From assembly GCA_001599595.1 (NCBI GenBank), contig BCHH01000009.1, positions 50,099 to 114,098 of the forward strand: a stretch of DNA of 64,000 nt, read 5' to 3'. Numbering within the stretch: the stretch's first letter is position 1; the number at the start of each line of letters is the position of its first letter. Made by a program: the position numbers and the translations under genes. Below the pieces are notes generated by a model. That model was not told where the DNA came from. It saw only the letters and a program-made list of their open reading frames with translations, and ran no database searches. Origin of the DNA: Beverwykella pulmonaria. Lineage: Eukaryota; Ascomycota; Dothideomycetes; Pleosporales; Melanommataceae. Below are positions 42,792-54,936 of this stretch, in pieces.

Positions 42792-45700
42792 ATGACGCAG
42801 AATTCACAGGGCTCGTTGGCTGGCCCAAACGGTACTGAAGATACCCCGCCCTCACGACCCCCGCCGCCGCCTCCAGCTCCCAGAGCTGTAGAACTACCAG
42901 GGAGTACTCCGGAAGCACTGCCAGTGCATCCTGCATTTCGAGGCCAGGATGGCCCATCGCCACCAGAGACGTCCCGTACGAAGCCTGAAGGCTCGGCGTA
43001 CGCAAGCGCATACCGACCTTCAGACAACCAATCCTCGTCGGTGTATGTCCGCCTCTCCAGAGCCGCCTTCCATAGCTAATACTGGAAACTTTAGTGTAGA
43101 AGAACACCATAATCGCCACCATCATGCCTTGCATGCCGACCGTCATGACGATTTCGTTCCTGAAATCCATGAACCCCCGCCCGCCTATACGGAATTGCCC
43201 GGCCAGATAACCGACAACAACAACGACCTGGGCGCGAATGCAATTGTCACCGAAGATGGCCGCATCAATATCAGCATCAACCAGAAAACTCGCAGACTGT
43301 CGCAGCTCTTCGTGCCCCAGCTCCAGCGCCAACTCACCCAAGTCGAGCATGAACCGGCGCCTCCACCTCCCTATGTGCCCGAGTTCCTGGGTGGTGCGCC
43401 TGGACAGGAGCCGCCTCCTTCCATGAATGTCGTTATCATGGTGGTCGGATCAAGAGGAGACGTGCAACCGTTTGTGGCGTTGGGCAAGGTGCTGAAGGAC
43501 ACGTACAATCACCGAGTGCGATTGGCAACACACCCTACGTTCAAGGACTTCGTGACGGAGAATGGACTCGAGTTTTTCAGCATTGGAGGCGACCCTGCCG
43601 AGCTCATGGCCTTCATGGTCAAGAATCCTGGATTGATGCCTGGATTTGACACGCTGCGCAGCGGCGACGTAGGACTGCGGAGAAAGGGAATCGGAGAGAT
43701 CCTGCGCGGAACCTGGAGATCATGCATTGAGACGGGCGACGGCCTTGGAGACCCCCTAAAGCAGTCTGTCGAAGAGTGGATGGGCGTCGAAGACGAGGTC
43801 CCGGAACAGCTCAAGAAGCCCTTCGTTGCCGACGCCATCATTGCCAACCCCCCAAGTTTTGGGCACGTACATTGCGCTGAAAAACTCGGCATACCTCTCC
43901 ACATGATGTTCACGTATGTCCACTTTCCGAAATACCTTCTTACACAAGCTGACTTGTATGCCAGGATGCCTTGGTCGCCGACCCAGCAGTTTCCCCATCC
44001 TCTGGCGAATATCCAGTCTTCGAACGCAGATGCGTCCATAACGAATTTCATATCATACACGCTGGTCGACATGCTCACCTGGCAAGGACTGGGAGATGTC
44101 ATCAACAAATTTCGAAGAGACAGTCTTGGCTTGGAACCCATAAGCATGATCTGGGCGCCCGGCATGCTGGCAAGGATGAAAATCCCTTACACCTACTGCT
44201 GGTAAGTCTTGCGTTACAGACGAATACGTTTCGCCCTTCTCACATTTCTCCAGGTCTCCTGCACTGATCCCTAAGCCCAAAGATTGGGGTCATCACATTT
44301 CCATATCGGGGTTTTACTTCCTTGATCTTGCGCAAAACTTTACCCCCGAGCCAGCTCTTGCCGCCTATCTTGCTGCTGGAGAAGCACCTGTCTATATTGG
44401 ATTCGGCTCCATTGTAGTCGATGATCCCAACGCCATGACCAAGATGATTTTCGAAGCTGTTAAAAAGACGGGACGACGAGCCTTAGTCTCCAAGGGTTGG
44501 GGTGGTCTAGGGGCTGACGAACTGGGAATCCCGGAGGGTGTCTTTATGCTCGGAAACGTCCCTCACGACTGGCTTTTCAAGCATGTCTCTGCAGTCGTTC
44601 ACCACGGCGGTGCAGGAACCACTGCTGCAGGTATTGCCGCCGGAAGACCGACGGTTGTCATTCCGTTCTTTGGTGATCAGCCATTTTGGGGAGCCATGAC
44701 TGCGAAGGCTGGTGCTGGTCCCCTCCCAATTCCGTACAAGGAATTGACGGCAGATAAACTGGCAAACGCCATCAATGAGGCACTCAAACCTGAATCCCTC
44801 GAGAGGGCACAAGAACTTTCCCAGAAGATAAGCAAGGAACAAGGAGGCCAAAACGGAGCGCAATCCTTCCATCAAATGCTGAAAGTCGATGATCTCCGAT
44901 GCGCAGTCGCACCTAAACATCCGGCTGTTTGGAGAGTCAAGCGGACGCAAGTGAGACTGAGTGCGTTAGCTGCGACCATCCTCTGCCAAGAAGGGGAATT
45001 GACCTTTGCCGAGTTGAAATTGTAGGTTTTGATTCTGCTGTAACGTTCACTTTGGCTGACCTCAACAGATTCCGACCACGCGAATATGAGACCGACGAGG
45101 GCCCTTGGGATCCCATTTCCGGTGGCGCGACCGCGATCATTGGAACTGCGACCACTATGATGATGGGCATCGCTGACCTTCCCATCGAAACTCTCAAGCT
45201 GCTCAATATCCATCCAGAGAACAAGAAAGGAAAAGGTAGAGACGGCTCTTCCTCAGGGGAAGCTAGTCGAACTGGCCGTGTGAGACAGCCGAAACCAGCT
45301 ACAAGCACACAGTTGTCTGCTTCTAGTAGCGAATCTACACTTCCAGGAGTCGGGACGCCTCAAACTACAATTACCGAGATAAACTCTAGTAGTCCAGACA
45401 TAACCAGGAACAGTTCAAGCTCCGAGATGGCGAGAATAGGCAGCCCAGGTACACCAACTCGCAGGTCGACATTTATGTCGCAGGCCATGGCTGCATCGAC
45501 ACAAGTCTCGCGGAGTGCATCGACAGACGGCTGCCCCATCAGCGATCGCTTCCACCACGGACGTTCAAAATCTGGCTCAGGACCGGAGTTGCGCTCCGAA
45601 GCAGGATACTCCACTTCGAGCTTCTCAGACAAACTCTATAACATGAACACCGAGGCCGCTATCGGCACTGGGAAGGGCATTGGAAAAATTGTAGGTGCAG

Positions 45701-47292
45701 GTGTCAAGTCACCTCTGGACTTCTCCTTGAATGTTTCAAAAGGCTTCCATAACGTCCCAAAACTTTTTGGTGGAGATGTGAGACAGGTTGACAAGGTTAC
45801 CGATCTTCAGAGCGGGATGAAGACTGCTGTAAAGGTTCGTAACATCACATAATCGCGTTACTAATACGTCGGAATACTGATCTAACACGATTAACAGGAA
45901 CTCGGCCTCGGCTTATATGAAGGCATCTCTGGTCTCGTCACAGATCCCTACAAAGGAGCCAAAAAAGAAGGGGGAATCGGGTTCGTGAAGGGTGTTGGCC
46001 GCGGCATCTTTAGCATACTTCCTCGCGTCGGAGCGGGCTTCTTCGGTCTTCCCGCCTACGTTATGAAGGGTCTATACCAGGAGGCCATGAAGGGCAAAGG
46101 AGCAAACCTCCAAAACTACATCATTGCCGCAAGAATCTCACAAGGCTATGACGAGACCCCCACCATTTCAGACGCTGAGCGAGCCGACATAATCACCCGA
46201 TGGAAGTGCATTCGGTTGAACATCAAGAAGAAGAAGAATGTGGGCGAAGACCAGATGGAAGCATTGCATACGCTCATGAATGAGAGGAAGAAAAAGAGGC
46301 GCGAACGCTGGGCCAAAATAAACACACATTTTCACCATCGCGATGGACGCCCCCAATTGCCGACAACAAGAAGCGACAACAGCAGCTACTCAGATCTAGA
46401 AGTCACCGCACATCACTATCCCAATATTCCCACCATCCCTCTCCAACACGCAAACACATTCCCTCGCCCCGCAGCCTCACAGTCGGAGCTCTCCCTCGAA
46501 GCCCAGGAAATTGTAGCAGAAGAAGCCGAGGAGCAGCGTCAAATCGAAGCCGCGATCGCTGCATCAGTCGCCGAGGCCTCTCGTGGCAACCCAGAAGAAG
46601 ACGAAATCGTCGCCAACGCGATTCGCGCCTCGATCGCGGAACTCCAACGCCCAGCCTCACACGACGAGGACGAAGAGGAGGCGCTACAGCGGGCTATCAA
46701 TGCCAGTATTGAGGAGGCAAGCAAGAGCGGTGCATCTGAGGAAGAAAAGAAAGTCCTCGAAGAGACGCTAAGACAGAGTCTTCTGGACACAGGGAAGCGA
46801 CACCATAAGGCTAGGGCGAGCGGAAGCGAGAGCGAGAACGAATGGGATAGTGATGATACGGAGGACGACGAAGACTTCCAGCGCATGATCGCTGAGAGTG
46901 AGAAACTAGCGCGTCTACATACTCTTCCTCCCGAATACGCGGTCTATGCGATGAATGCCGCCGCCGGCGCACAAGAGGTTGGCATTTTAGGCGACGGTGT
47001 CACAGCCGTGGATGAGGCGCTGCGTAAGGCTATTGAAGAGAGCGAGCAGGCTGAAAAAGAGAAATTGGCGAACCAGGACACTATTTCGGATGAAGAGCTG
47101 AAGAAAGCGCTCGAGGAGAGTCAGCGGGCTGAGTTGGAGAGGATGGAGACGCTAGAGAAGCAGAGAACTGAGGAGGACATTGTGCTGGAATTTGTCAAGA
47201 AACAGAGTTTGATAGAAGAAGAACACAAAAGAAGGATGAGAGAGGGGAGGGATACTGCAGGTGAGAGTTCGAGTAGTGCTGGGCCGGCGTAG
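42792..47292 (+). CDS. UDP-sterol-glucosyltransferase-like (GT28/GT1) protein with UIM tail, 1428 aa
   Basis: Five exons, 42792-43042, 43095-44201, 44254-45021, 45069-45834 and 45898-47292, total 4287 bp. After a disordered Pro-rich N-terminus, the GT28-type nucleotide-sugar fold starts near residue 194 (MNVVIMVVGSRGDVQPF). The donor-binding half follows (YIGFGSIVVDD, LGNVPHDWLF, VVHHGGAGTTAAGIAAGRP around 566), matching the PSPG-like box of sterol 3-beta-glucosyltransferases (Atg26 group). The PH/GRAM domains of Atg26 are not seen. Residues from about 965 form a Gly-rich region like Atg2/VPS13 C-termini (GLYEGISGLVTDPYKGAKKEG). The last 250 residues carry several ubiquitin-interacting motif-like helices. 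Likely a membrane-associated glycosyltransferase with ubiquitin binding. Confidence 0.85.
46528..47135 (+). other. Tandem ubiquitin-interacting-motif (UIM)-like segment
   Basis: Within the glycosyltransferase, residues about 1175-1375 contain at least five acidic-ALxxSxxE-like helices: IEAAIAASVAEA, DEIVANAIRASIAEL, EEALQRAINASIEEA, VDEALRKAIEESEQA and SDEELKKALEESQRA. Each has an acidic cap, central Ala and a conserved Ser, the UIM pattern. Confidence 0.7.
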
Positions 47293-47656
47293 GTCGGGCT
47301 TCGTAAGCTATTTTATGGGAACTTTGTGTATATTTAATTTGGATTGACGTTAGGGTGCATGCATACGGTGATGATGGGAACTTGCATGGGCATGGGACTG
47401 GTGGGATGAGGTATTCCTTGGCTTAGTTTGGTTGCATGATACCCAAAATCAAGTACATATATATAGATCACTTGAGCTGTAGAACATTCGATCTTGGTTA
47501 TTGAGTATTGCACCCATGACCATGCCACACTTTCCTAGGACGGTGTTAGAACCCAAGTGCATGTGAGGCGCAAGATGCTTCGCAATTTTCAATAGTGAGG
47601 CGATCGATATATACAGTGCTACGCTTTGCACCAACAACACTTCAGAAACAGAGATA
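47293..47656. other. Gene-free convergent spacer
   Basis: 3' flanks of the glycosyltransferase (+) and the F-box-like gene (-). Nothing else seen. Confidence 0.5.
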
Positions 47657-48976
47657 TCACGACCCCCGCCCATTCTCAGCTGCAGCTTCAGCTACTTTTT
47701 TTCTCCTGAACCTCATAACCCTAACCTCAAACCCTGTCATCCACTCCTTCCTCAACTCCCCTTCATCCTTCCAATCCTCGTCCTCGTCCTCCTTTTCTCC
47801 ACCATCAGCCTGCTCCTCCTCGTCCTCCTTGTCCTCCTCAAGCTCTTCAAAACTCCACCCCTCTACCTCACCATCCCACACAAGTTCGCATTCACCGCCC
47901 TCAAGCGGAAACACCCACGTCTGCGCACACTCCACCACATCATCCAACTGGCCCTTCTTCGCCGTAAACGTCCTTAACACCAACTCCAAACACTCCAAAT
48001 CAGCAAATTTCCCGATCTCAGCGCCCCATGTCGTGTAATACTTGACCATACTCGTGGTCATAAACATAATCTTAGGGACTGGGAAGGAGAAGGTGCCGGT
48101 ACGGCGTTGGTCGGCGAGCTCTAGCATGCGGGATGCGGTCGCGTCGCACATGTTGCAGAAGGGGTCGAGGCCAAGGTGTGCAGTGGAGGCGGATGCAGGA
48201 TGGCTCCTCCAGTTCCACCAGCCTTCCCGTGTGAGGCGAAGGGTGAGGTGGGTGAGGGGGCGCGCGAGTGGGAGATTTACTGTTGGACTACTTTGTGAAC
48301 TCAAAGGAAGTAACCCGAACCCAAGACTCTTTACTTCATTCCCGCCCGGCACTTGATTGACCACAACCGCACCCCCATGCCTCACCCCCGTCTTCCACCC
48401 CGCTCTCCACCCCGCTCTCCACCCCTTCAACCAATTTATCAACCTCGAATTCTCAAGCACACGCTGATCAACCGTCACATCCACGCGCCCCAACAAAGCA
48501 ATCTGCCATTCCTTCAACCTTCCAACCCTCGGCCTAAAAACATCATAACTCGGCACCGTCCCAAACAAATACACAACAAGTGGATTAAGAAGGAATGGGA
48601 GCTGGTACGCTTCGAGGTACGCCGCGCGGCACGTTTGCAGCAGGTTGACGGCGATGTCGCACGGAGGCAGCAGGGGGCGTTTGTACGGACGGGCGTTTTG
48701 GTTGGTGGGGAAGCGGGGTTCGTGGGTTGGCGGGTGAGATGTGGAGAGGAAGGCGTAGCCGAAGATGAGCTCGCGGATCTCGGTTGCGATAGTGAAAAGG
48801 GGGCTGGAGGCTTGGGGGTTTATGGGTGCGTTAGCGAGAGAGAGGGCAAGGGGGGAGGATAGATGGCTTCCGGATTCGCATGCTGAGGAGTGATTGTGTG
48901 AGTGCTGGTAAGTGCAAGAGGTAGTGCCGAAGCTGTCGCCGTGTTGGTTGTTGGACGTGGTGAGCTGGGGTTTTTG
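47657..48976 (-). CDS. F-box-like / DUF7730-like fungal protein, about 439 aa (5' end uncertain)
   Basis: One long minus-strand frame from an open position at 48976 to the stop at 47657, without an ATG at its upstream end. A CCCCAG acceptor with a CTGAC branch point near 48965 suggests a small upstream exon that I could not fix. The N-terminal region PLFTIATEIRELIFGYAFL resembles the LPxEIRxxIWxY opening of F-box-like and 2EXR/DUF7730 fungal proteins. NLLQTCRAAYLEAYQLPFL then matches the following (LLxTCRxxYxEA) element. The C-terminus is strongly acidic (EEDKEDEEEQADGGEKEDEDEDW). A 12-bp unit is tandemly repeated near 48400-48425 (WRAGWRAGW). Function unknown. Confidence 0.65.
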   Translation of the reverse strand, partial: QKPQLTTSNNQHGDSFGTTSCTYQHSHNHSSACESGSHLSSPLALSLANAPINPQASSPLFTIATEIRELIFGYAFLSTSHPPTHEPRFPTNQNARPYKRPLLPPCDIAVNLLQTCRAAYLEAYQLPFLLNPLVVYLFGTVPSYDVFRPRVGRLKEWQIALLGRVDVTVDQRVLENSRLINWLKGWRAGWRAGWKTGVRHGGAVVVNQVPGGNEVKSLGFGLLPLSSQSSPTVNLPLARPLTHLTLRLTREGWWNWRSHPASASTAHLGLDPFCNMCDATASRMLELADQRRTGTFSFPVPKIMFMTTSMVKYYTTWGAEIGKFADLECLELVLRTFTAKKGQLDDVVECAQTWVFPLEGGECELVWDGEVEGWSFEELEEDKEDEEEQADGGEKEDEDEDWKDEGELRKEWMTGFEVRVMRFRRKKVAEAAAENGRGS

Positions 48977-49836
48977 TCAGCCGAGGTTACGAGTACATAA
49001 TGTATTATAAACAGTACAGGGCACTCATTATCCGACCGATAGCTTTCTACTTCTACTCCTTTTCTATCTTCGCATCCGGTGTCGTTTCGACTATTTTCAA
49101 CATGTAAGGCAGTAAAGCTTGGCACACTCTGGGGAGGATTGAGAAGAGCCTTCTCGAAGTCCGAATCGATGCTAGAGCGGAGGGCACGGTTGACGAATTT
49201 TGAGTATATCATGCTCGAAATTGATTACTCCCTGAATCTTGAAATTAGAGCTTGGTGTTGGATTTTGATGTTACGACAAATGCGTGATGAGGTGAGATAT
49301 GGGAGCGCCACTAGCAGTGGCTTGGCGCACGTGATTCCTGTTGCCTTGGAGGCTGAGGACATCTCATGAGCTACTACAACTAGACATGCTAGTAAGAGAC
49401 GTTTTCCTCTGCAAGAAATATCGAGAAGGCCCACTGCAATATCTGAAATAAAGAATAGGCTTTGCATTGTGGTGAATTTATCGTCTCTTGTTATACCACC
49501 TTAGTTGTTAGGTAGTAGATGAATAAAAGTTACTGATACTATATAAAGACATCCCAAGACCAGCTTCTCATGTCCTTTCAAGAATAAAACACTATCTTGC
49601 AAATGTAGGTCAACCACATTCTGCAGCGAAGACTCTTGGTTCAAATGATATTGTGCCGTGTGGGTATCGATCCTATACCACGCCCCAAAACTCCGACTAA
49701 ATTAGTCACTCATGTATCCCAACCCAAAACATGCGTTCAAATCTTTCAACCACCCAAGACACCCCCCGTCTCCATCTCAGATCTCATTCTTCGACCATCT
49801 CGCACTTTTTCTCAGCCGAACTTCCCAATCTTGTAG
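48977..49836. other. Gene-free region, about 0.86 kb
   Basis: It contains the presumed promoter and first exon of the F-box-like gene and the 3' flank of the surface-sensor-like gene. No other gene is supported. Confidence 0.45.
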
Positions 49837-51220
49837 TCAATCTTCAAGCGGCCAACTATTCGTTTTCTTCTCCGACTGCACATGCACACTTTGCCCACCG
49901 TGGCTACTTGGCGGACTCGGAAAAGCGGGCAGACCGTCTGGGAAAGAAGTTGGGGGGCTCATTGGGAAGGACGAAGGGGGATTGCTTGTCAGCGCTGGAT
50001 TTGGCTGTCTCAGCGGTGCCGGATCGGTACCGGCGGTTGGAAATTTGGAGGTGAAGTTGGGCGGTGGATTTGGTGTTGTGGTCGAAGACCCACCTCCACC
50101 TCGTGAGATGCTGCGAACGCTGCGTGTGGCGGCGCCGCGCACGATTTCGACTTGCGATGCGGACTCGATGGACCATTCGGCATCTCCCTTCTTGGAGGGG
50201 CGTTTCCATTTATCTAGTTTGAAGAAGCCGCCTAGCGGGCCACTGCCACCATTGCCACTATCATCGAAATTAGAATTGCGACTTCGATCTTGACGTAAGC
50301 TTCGTCGTCGTCGCCAGAGGTAAAAGCCCAGTCCGGCCGCTGAAGCCACAGAGATAACGCCAAAGGTGACACCGATGCCCATCCCTGCTTTTGCGGAGCT
50401 GCTCATTGTGCTGCCAGGGGATGTGGAGAGGGGTGCTAGATCTATGGCTGGAGCTGTACTTGCGGTTGCAGTGTCTGGAATCGCAGATTCAGGTGTTGAG
50501 GGGACGGTAACTGTCATGGCTACTGTGACGACCCTTGTGCTGGAGGGTGAGGGTGGAGAGATCGTCAAGAGAGGTGGTGCGGAGCTTGGACTTATGATGG
50601 CGATAGATGCGATCGAAGGTGAGGTAGAAGATGCGATAGCAGGTAGTACGAGCCCAGGGGCCGACGATGTCTCCGTTTCTCCGGAGGCGTCTACGACGCT
50701 GTTGGACGGAACAAATACTGGCGTAGAACTTGGGATTGCGGCAACCGGATAGCTTGGGATGAGCGGTGGTGCCGCGGCTGCTAGACTGTTTATCGAGGTT
50801 GATGCTGCAGGGAGAGCTGCAGCAACGGAAGACGAAGCTACATCGCCCCCGAGTGATGGGTCTTGCTGTCCTTGGTCTGCAAGAGCTGAAGTGCTATCTT
50901 GCCCGTCGGCTCCAGTTGGTGGAGTCTGCTGAGGTCGGAAGCCCTGCCTAAGAATTAGTAGTTGATACGAAGATATCTAAATACTTTCGGCATGCTTCTC
51001 CATTCGCGAGCAAGTATCGCGTTCTTGACGAAAAATTGTATGAGGAACTCACTTGTCCAAACCTATTCCCAAAGCCCTTCCCCTTTCTACCCCGACCACC
51101 ACCACGCCCAAACCCCCTTCCTGTCCCATTCACATCACCGCCACCGAAATTGGCTTGAACGAGCGTAAGAAGTGAACAGAAGATCCAGCACAGCCAGATC
51201 AGATTACCAATGCGAGCCAT
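49837..51220 (-). CDS. Single-pass surface protein with Ser/Thr/Pro-rich ectodomain, 424 aa
   Basis: Two exons, 51053-51220 and 49837-50943 (1275 bp), separated by a 109-bp intron. Residues 1-23 form a signal peptide (MARIGNLIWLCWIFCSLLTLVQA). A Gly/Arg-rich stretch follows (GRGFGRGGGRGRKGKGFG), then about 200 residues rich in Ser, Thr, Pro and Ala, likely O-mannosylated. One transmembrane helix (GIGVTFGVISVASAAGLGFYL) is followed by the basic stop-transfer WRRRR and a Ser/Pro-rich cytosolic tail of about 145 residues. This layout matches Mid2/WSC-type wall-stress sensors and the generic fungal SSS-TM-RRR proteins. There is no WSC Cys motif. Function unproven; localisation to the plasma membrane is a strong inference. 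Confidence 0.75.
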
Positions 51221-51843
51221 CGTGAGTAAAAGAACATTAATGACTGGGTAGGAAGGGATAGATTGAAAAGAGTAAAAGAGTGTGGGAATGCTGAACACCT
51301 GTAGAATACAGCACGGTGCAGCTGTATGTTAGGTAGACCTAGAATTCCAGCCTTGTTGCACAGTCTCGAATCTGCATCTCGGATGTGGACAGCCTCTTTT
51401 GCCCAATCGCCAAAACGGTGCCTGTATCAGATTCACACTTCCCGCATACAGCCTTCTATTCTTCCAAACAATATCAGCCAATCATCGCCTCGTCCCTACC
51501 GTTCTCCTACTCTTCCATCCCCAGACCCGCGATGCAGGAAATGAGGAACGCCCGCCTAATCCCTGGCAAAATGGCGTCACACAGGCTGAATCCGCCACAT
51601 AACGACACTTCTGGAAGGGAGATGAGAGGATCCGATTGCATCAGCATAACAGCAAACGAACACTGCAAAAGAAAGTCATGTTCCAGAAGCTTATATTGCC
51701 GATAGATGGGGCTAATTCAGACACATTCTGCCTGAAACATGAGGGCAGGTTGGTGAATGACGTGCATGTGGGATGCAGAGACGCGTGGAAGGTTTTCGCG
51801 CAGAACAACAGATGAGGAAGGAATGACAAAATGCCGAAATGTT

Positions 51844-51879
<36 letters not shown>

Positions 51880-52482
51880 GAAAAGAGACACTAAGGCTGT
51901 GCAGTGCGACAAGAGAGCAGATTTGCCTCCACCTCCCTGTTCTTACCACTCCTGCCTCTCCAAATCCATCGCAATACTCATCTCCATCCCTCCGAAATGA
52001 GCCTCAACTCTCATCTCCAAACCCGTGGATCGCAGCGAAACCTGCAATTCAGCCGCATCGTCGCGTCTGCGACGCGTTGTTCATCATGCGTGTGACCTGC
52101 GGCAACCGCCATACTATCGAGATGGATCGCCGTTAATGGAGATCTTATGCGGAGGTGGCACGATGGAGTTGTGCGTCGCCTTGTATGGAGGTAGAATTGA
52201 GGGGAGAAAAGGCCGGGAGTGGTGTTCCCGAGAAATTTGAGACGTCTGTGCTCGGTCGAGTGGTTTAGGCTAGCTTAGTTTGGGTGGGTGCATTGGCAGA
52301 GTAGTACTGAAAAGCATAGTTTCTTATCATTATAATATTTCTAAGGCCAAAACTTCCGAGTCTAACTCGCACGCTCTAACGAGTGAGTAGTATCAGGGGA
52401 TATCTAAAAGCAATTGCATATAACCCGAGAGAGCGTGTTAACCACATCTCTCCATCATAAATTCGTCTCCTTGTCTGGATCT
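51221..52482. other. Gene-free region, about 1.26 kb
   Basis: Upstream of the surface-protein gene and 3' of DUR3. It contains a GA microsatellite and no supported gene. Confidence 0.5.
51847..51876. repeat. (GA)15 microsatellite
   Basis: Thirty uninterrupted bases of alternating G and A. Likely length-polymorphic. Confidence 0.95.
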
Positions 52483-54936
52483 CTAGTTCTTGAGCTTCTC
52501 AGACACTTCCTCAGTCGGGGTCTCCGTGCCCTGGCCCTCAGTGACCAAAGCCTGCCTGGTCGGCCTCTTCTTTCCAGTGATGTCGAGGAAGATAGACTTG
52601 AAGGTGCGGACGCTGGTGCCGCGGCCCTCCCAGAGTGGGTACAATCCGACGCAGAAGGCAGAGCAGAACATCCACAGAATGCCGACGACAACCCATCCCG
52701 TGAAGAACTTCTTGCTGAAGACGTACCCCGAGCCGTACATGGGCATGGGCCAGAGGACGAGGAGAGCGAGGGTCATGAAGACAGTCATGTAGCGCGCAAT
52801 CTTGGACGCTTTGAGGAGCTTGGCTTGCTCTTCTTCTTCGGCGACAACGCTGCCCCGGCGTTCTCCGGGGATGAGCTCAAGGTCAATATGCGCGGCAGCT
52901 GCGAGATCGTGGTCGTCGCCCTTGCGGATCGCCTTCATGGATACCCAATCGTAGTTCTGGGGCCCGAGGGCGTAGGTGAGGACGGGAACGAAGATCAAGG
53001 GTGATAGAAGAGCGACGACATTACCAGCCAACATGGGGTTGTTTGCACCGGTGGTCGCAACCGTGAGCGCGCCCCCTTCCTTCTTGGCAGTCACGAGCCA
53101 AGCGATGAGGGAGCAGGCGAAGCCGAGAGGTGGGGAGAGAGTCGCGGCCCACCAGTTCTGCTTGCTCCACATGAGGGTGAGTGTGGCGGGAAGCACAGCA
53201 GATGAGATGATGACACCCATAAGAAGATATAGGTACCCCATGGAGATGCCAATGTAGAAAAGACCAGTAGACCAGGCAGCCATGGCGAACGCGAATCCCA
53301 CAACCATGGTGTGCGACATATAAATGAGCTGCTTGCCGGTGGCGGCAGGGTTGATGTAAGTCTGGTACAGATCGTATGTGAAGATAGACGAGACAGCGAT
53401 CAACTCAGCAGACATGGCAGATGTGACAGCCATGAAGACGAGAAGGAGGGTGGCGACAGCACCTCCACTCCCCATCAAAGCGACGGCGGCAGTGGGGAGG
53501 ACTAGACCAGCAGAGACGTCGGATGGGTTCATGCGGGAAGGAAAGCCAGGGAAGACTGGGTTTGTCTCAAGGGCAAGGGCAGCAAGACCCATGGTGGTGG
53601 CGGCCAACCAGGGAATGGCGAACCAGGACAGACCACCCATGATGTAGCCGGGAAGAGCATCAACTGGGGAAGCAGCGATAGCCTTGTTGTAGTAACCATT
53701 GTCGCAAAACACAGTTCCAAAGTTGCCGACAATGTTGATAACGAAGAAGATGGCACCCTCCTTGGAACGCATGGTAAGGTATGAGCCTCCGGCATTGCCC
53801 TCAACTGGGTGCTTCTTGGCAGCCTCAACTAAGAGGTCAAAGACCTTGGCGGGGCTTCCAAGGTGCTCATTGGTCGCATAGGTGACGAAAGCGAACATGA
53901 GCAGAATGACGAGAATGACCACAGTGTGGGCATAGTCAGTCAAGAACGTAGCCTTGATACCACCGAACATGGTGTAAAGGACAACACCGACAGGTAGGAG
54001 GAAGCAAGCAGCAGCGGTCGGCATTCCGGTGAGCTAATTCAATCAGCATCCGAGGTTAATGATAATGAATAGTTCTCATCTAGATAACTTACCGAAGTGA
54101 CGACGGCGGAACCACCAGTCAGCAACATAGAAGTGACGAGAATGTTGGTGAAGAGGCCAAAAACCATGAACACAATATGAGTGACAGCGCCGTAACGAGC
54201 CCTGATGACCTCGAGAAACGTATGTGCATTGGGAGCTCTTCTCTTCAATTCGATAGCAATGGTAGCAAATAGAATAATCTGGACCGTAGCACCTGAGGCG
54301 TACCAAAAAGGCCCAGAAACACCGTAGTTGTATGCCACAGCGCTACTTTGAAGAAGAGTAGCGGCCCATGTCCAGGAGGAAACAACAGCGGAGGCGACGA
54401 GTCCAGATTTGACGGTACGTCCAGCCGTGCTGAACATTTCGGACGTTTGCAGTTCGTAGTTGTATCTGTGTTTGGTCAGTATTGTGTGTTTTCTCGTCGT
54501 GGCGCTCATGTTCGTCGAGTGTGGTCCTAGCTTGTACAGAGAAAGATTGGACATTTTGGGCGAATGGAGGCAGAGATTTAAAGGCAAAGTATGACCCTCC
54601 AGGTAGATACAATGAGACTTCGTGAAGTTGGACTGATTATTTTGCCCTGTTTCCAAAATCTTGTACAGGAGGAAGGAGTTCGATGTGGGGACCGTGGGAA
54701 TTGCAGGGAAAAGAGTTCGTCGTAAGATATAATAGAAGCAACATGACGAATTGAGGTTAGAGAAGGCTATTAACGTACCTCTTGAGCACGAATGTAGTCA
54801 AGATCATAGCAAACCTAGATCAAAGTCAGCATAACAGCTCGAATAGTGATACCTTGATGACAACTTACGCGAACGCGAATCCCAGTCCTACAACAATGCC
54901 ATAGCCAGTGGCCTGGCTAAGCGGGGGGCCAGCCAT
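52483..54936 (-). CDS. DUR3-type urea/polyamine permease (sodium:solute symporter family), 675 aa
   Basis: Four exons, 54869-54936, 54779-54814, 54093-54465 and 52483-54033, total 2028 bp. Exon 2 is only 36 bp and the intron after it is 313 bp, the longest found here. The start [23 protein letters not shown] is typical of fungal DUR3 proteins. SSF/DUR3 motifs include [64 protein letters not shown] and [25 protein letters not shown]. About 15 hydrophobic segments and a Lys/Thr-rich C-terminus fit the family length (650-700). It imports urea by proton symport under nitrogen limitation. GATA sites upstream agree with AreA/NIT2 control. Confidence 0.95.

Noticed and set aside
48353..48862. 169-codon plus-strand frame
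   Set aside because: Antisense to the F-box-like gene, whose minus-strand reading contains family-like motifs.
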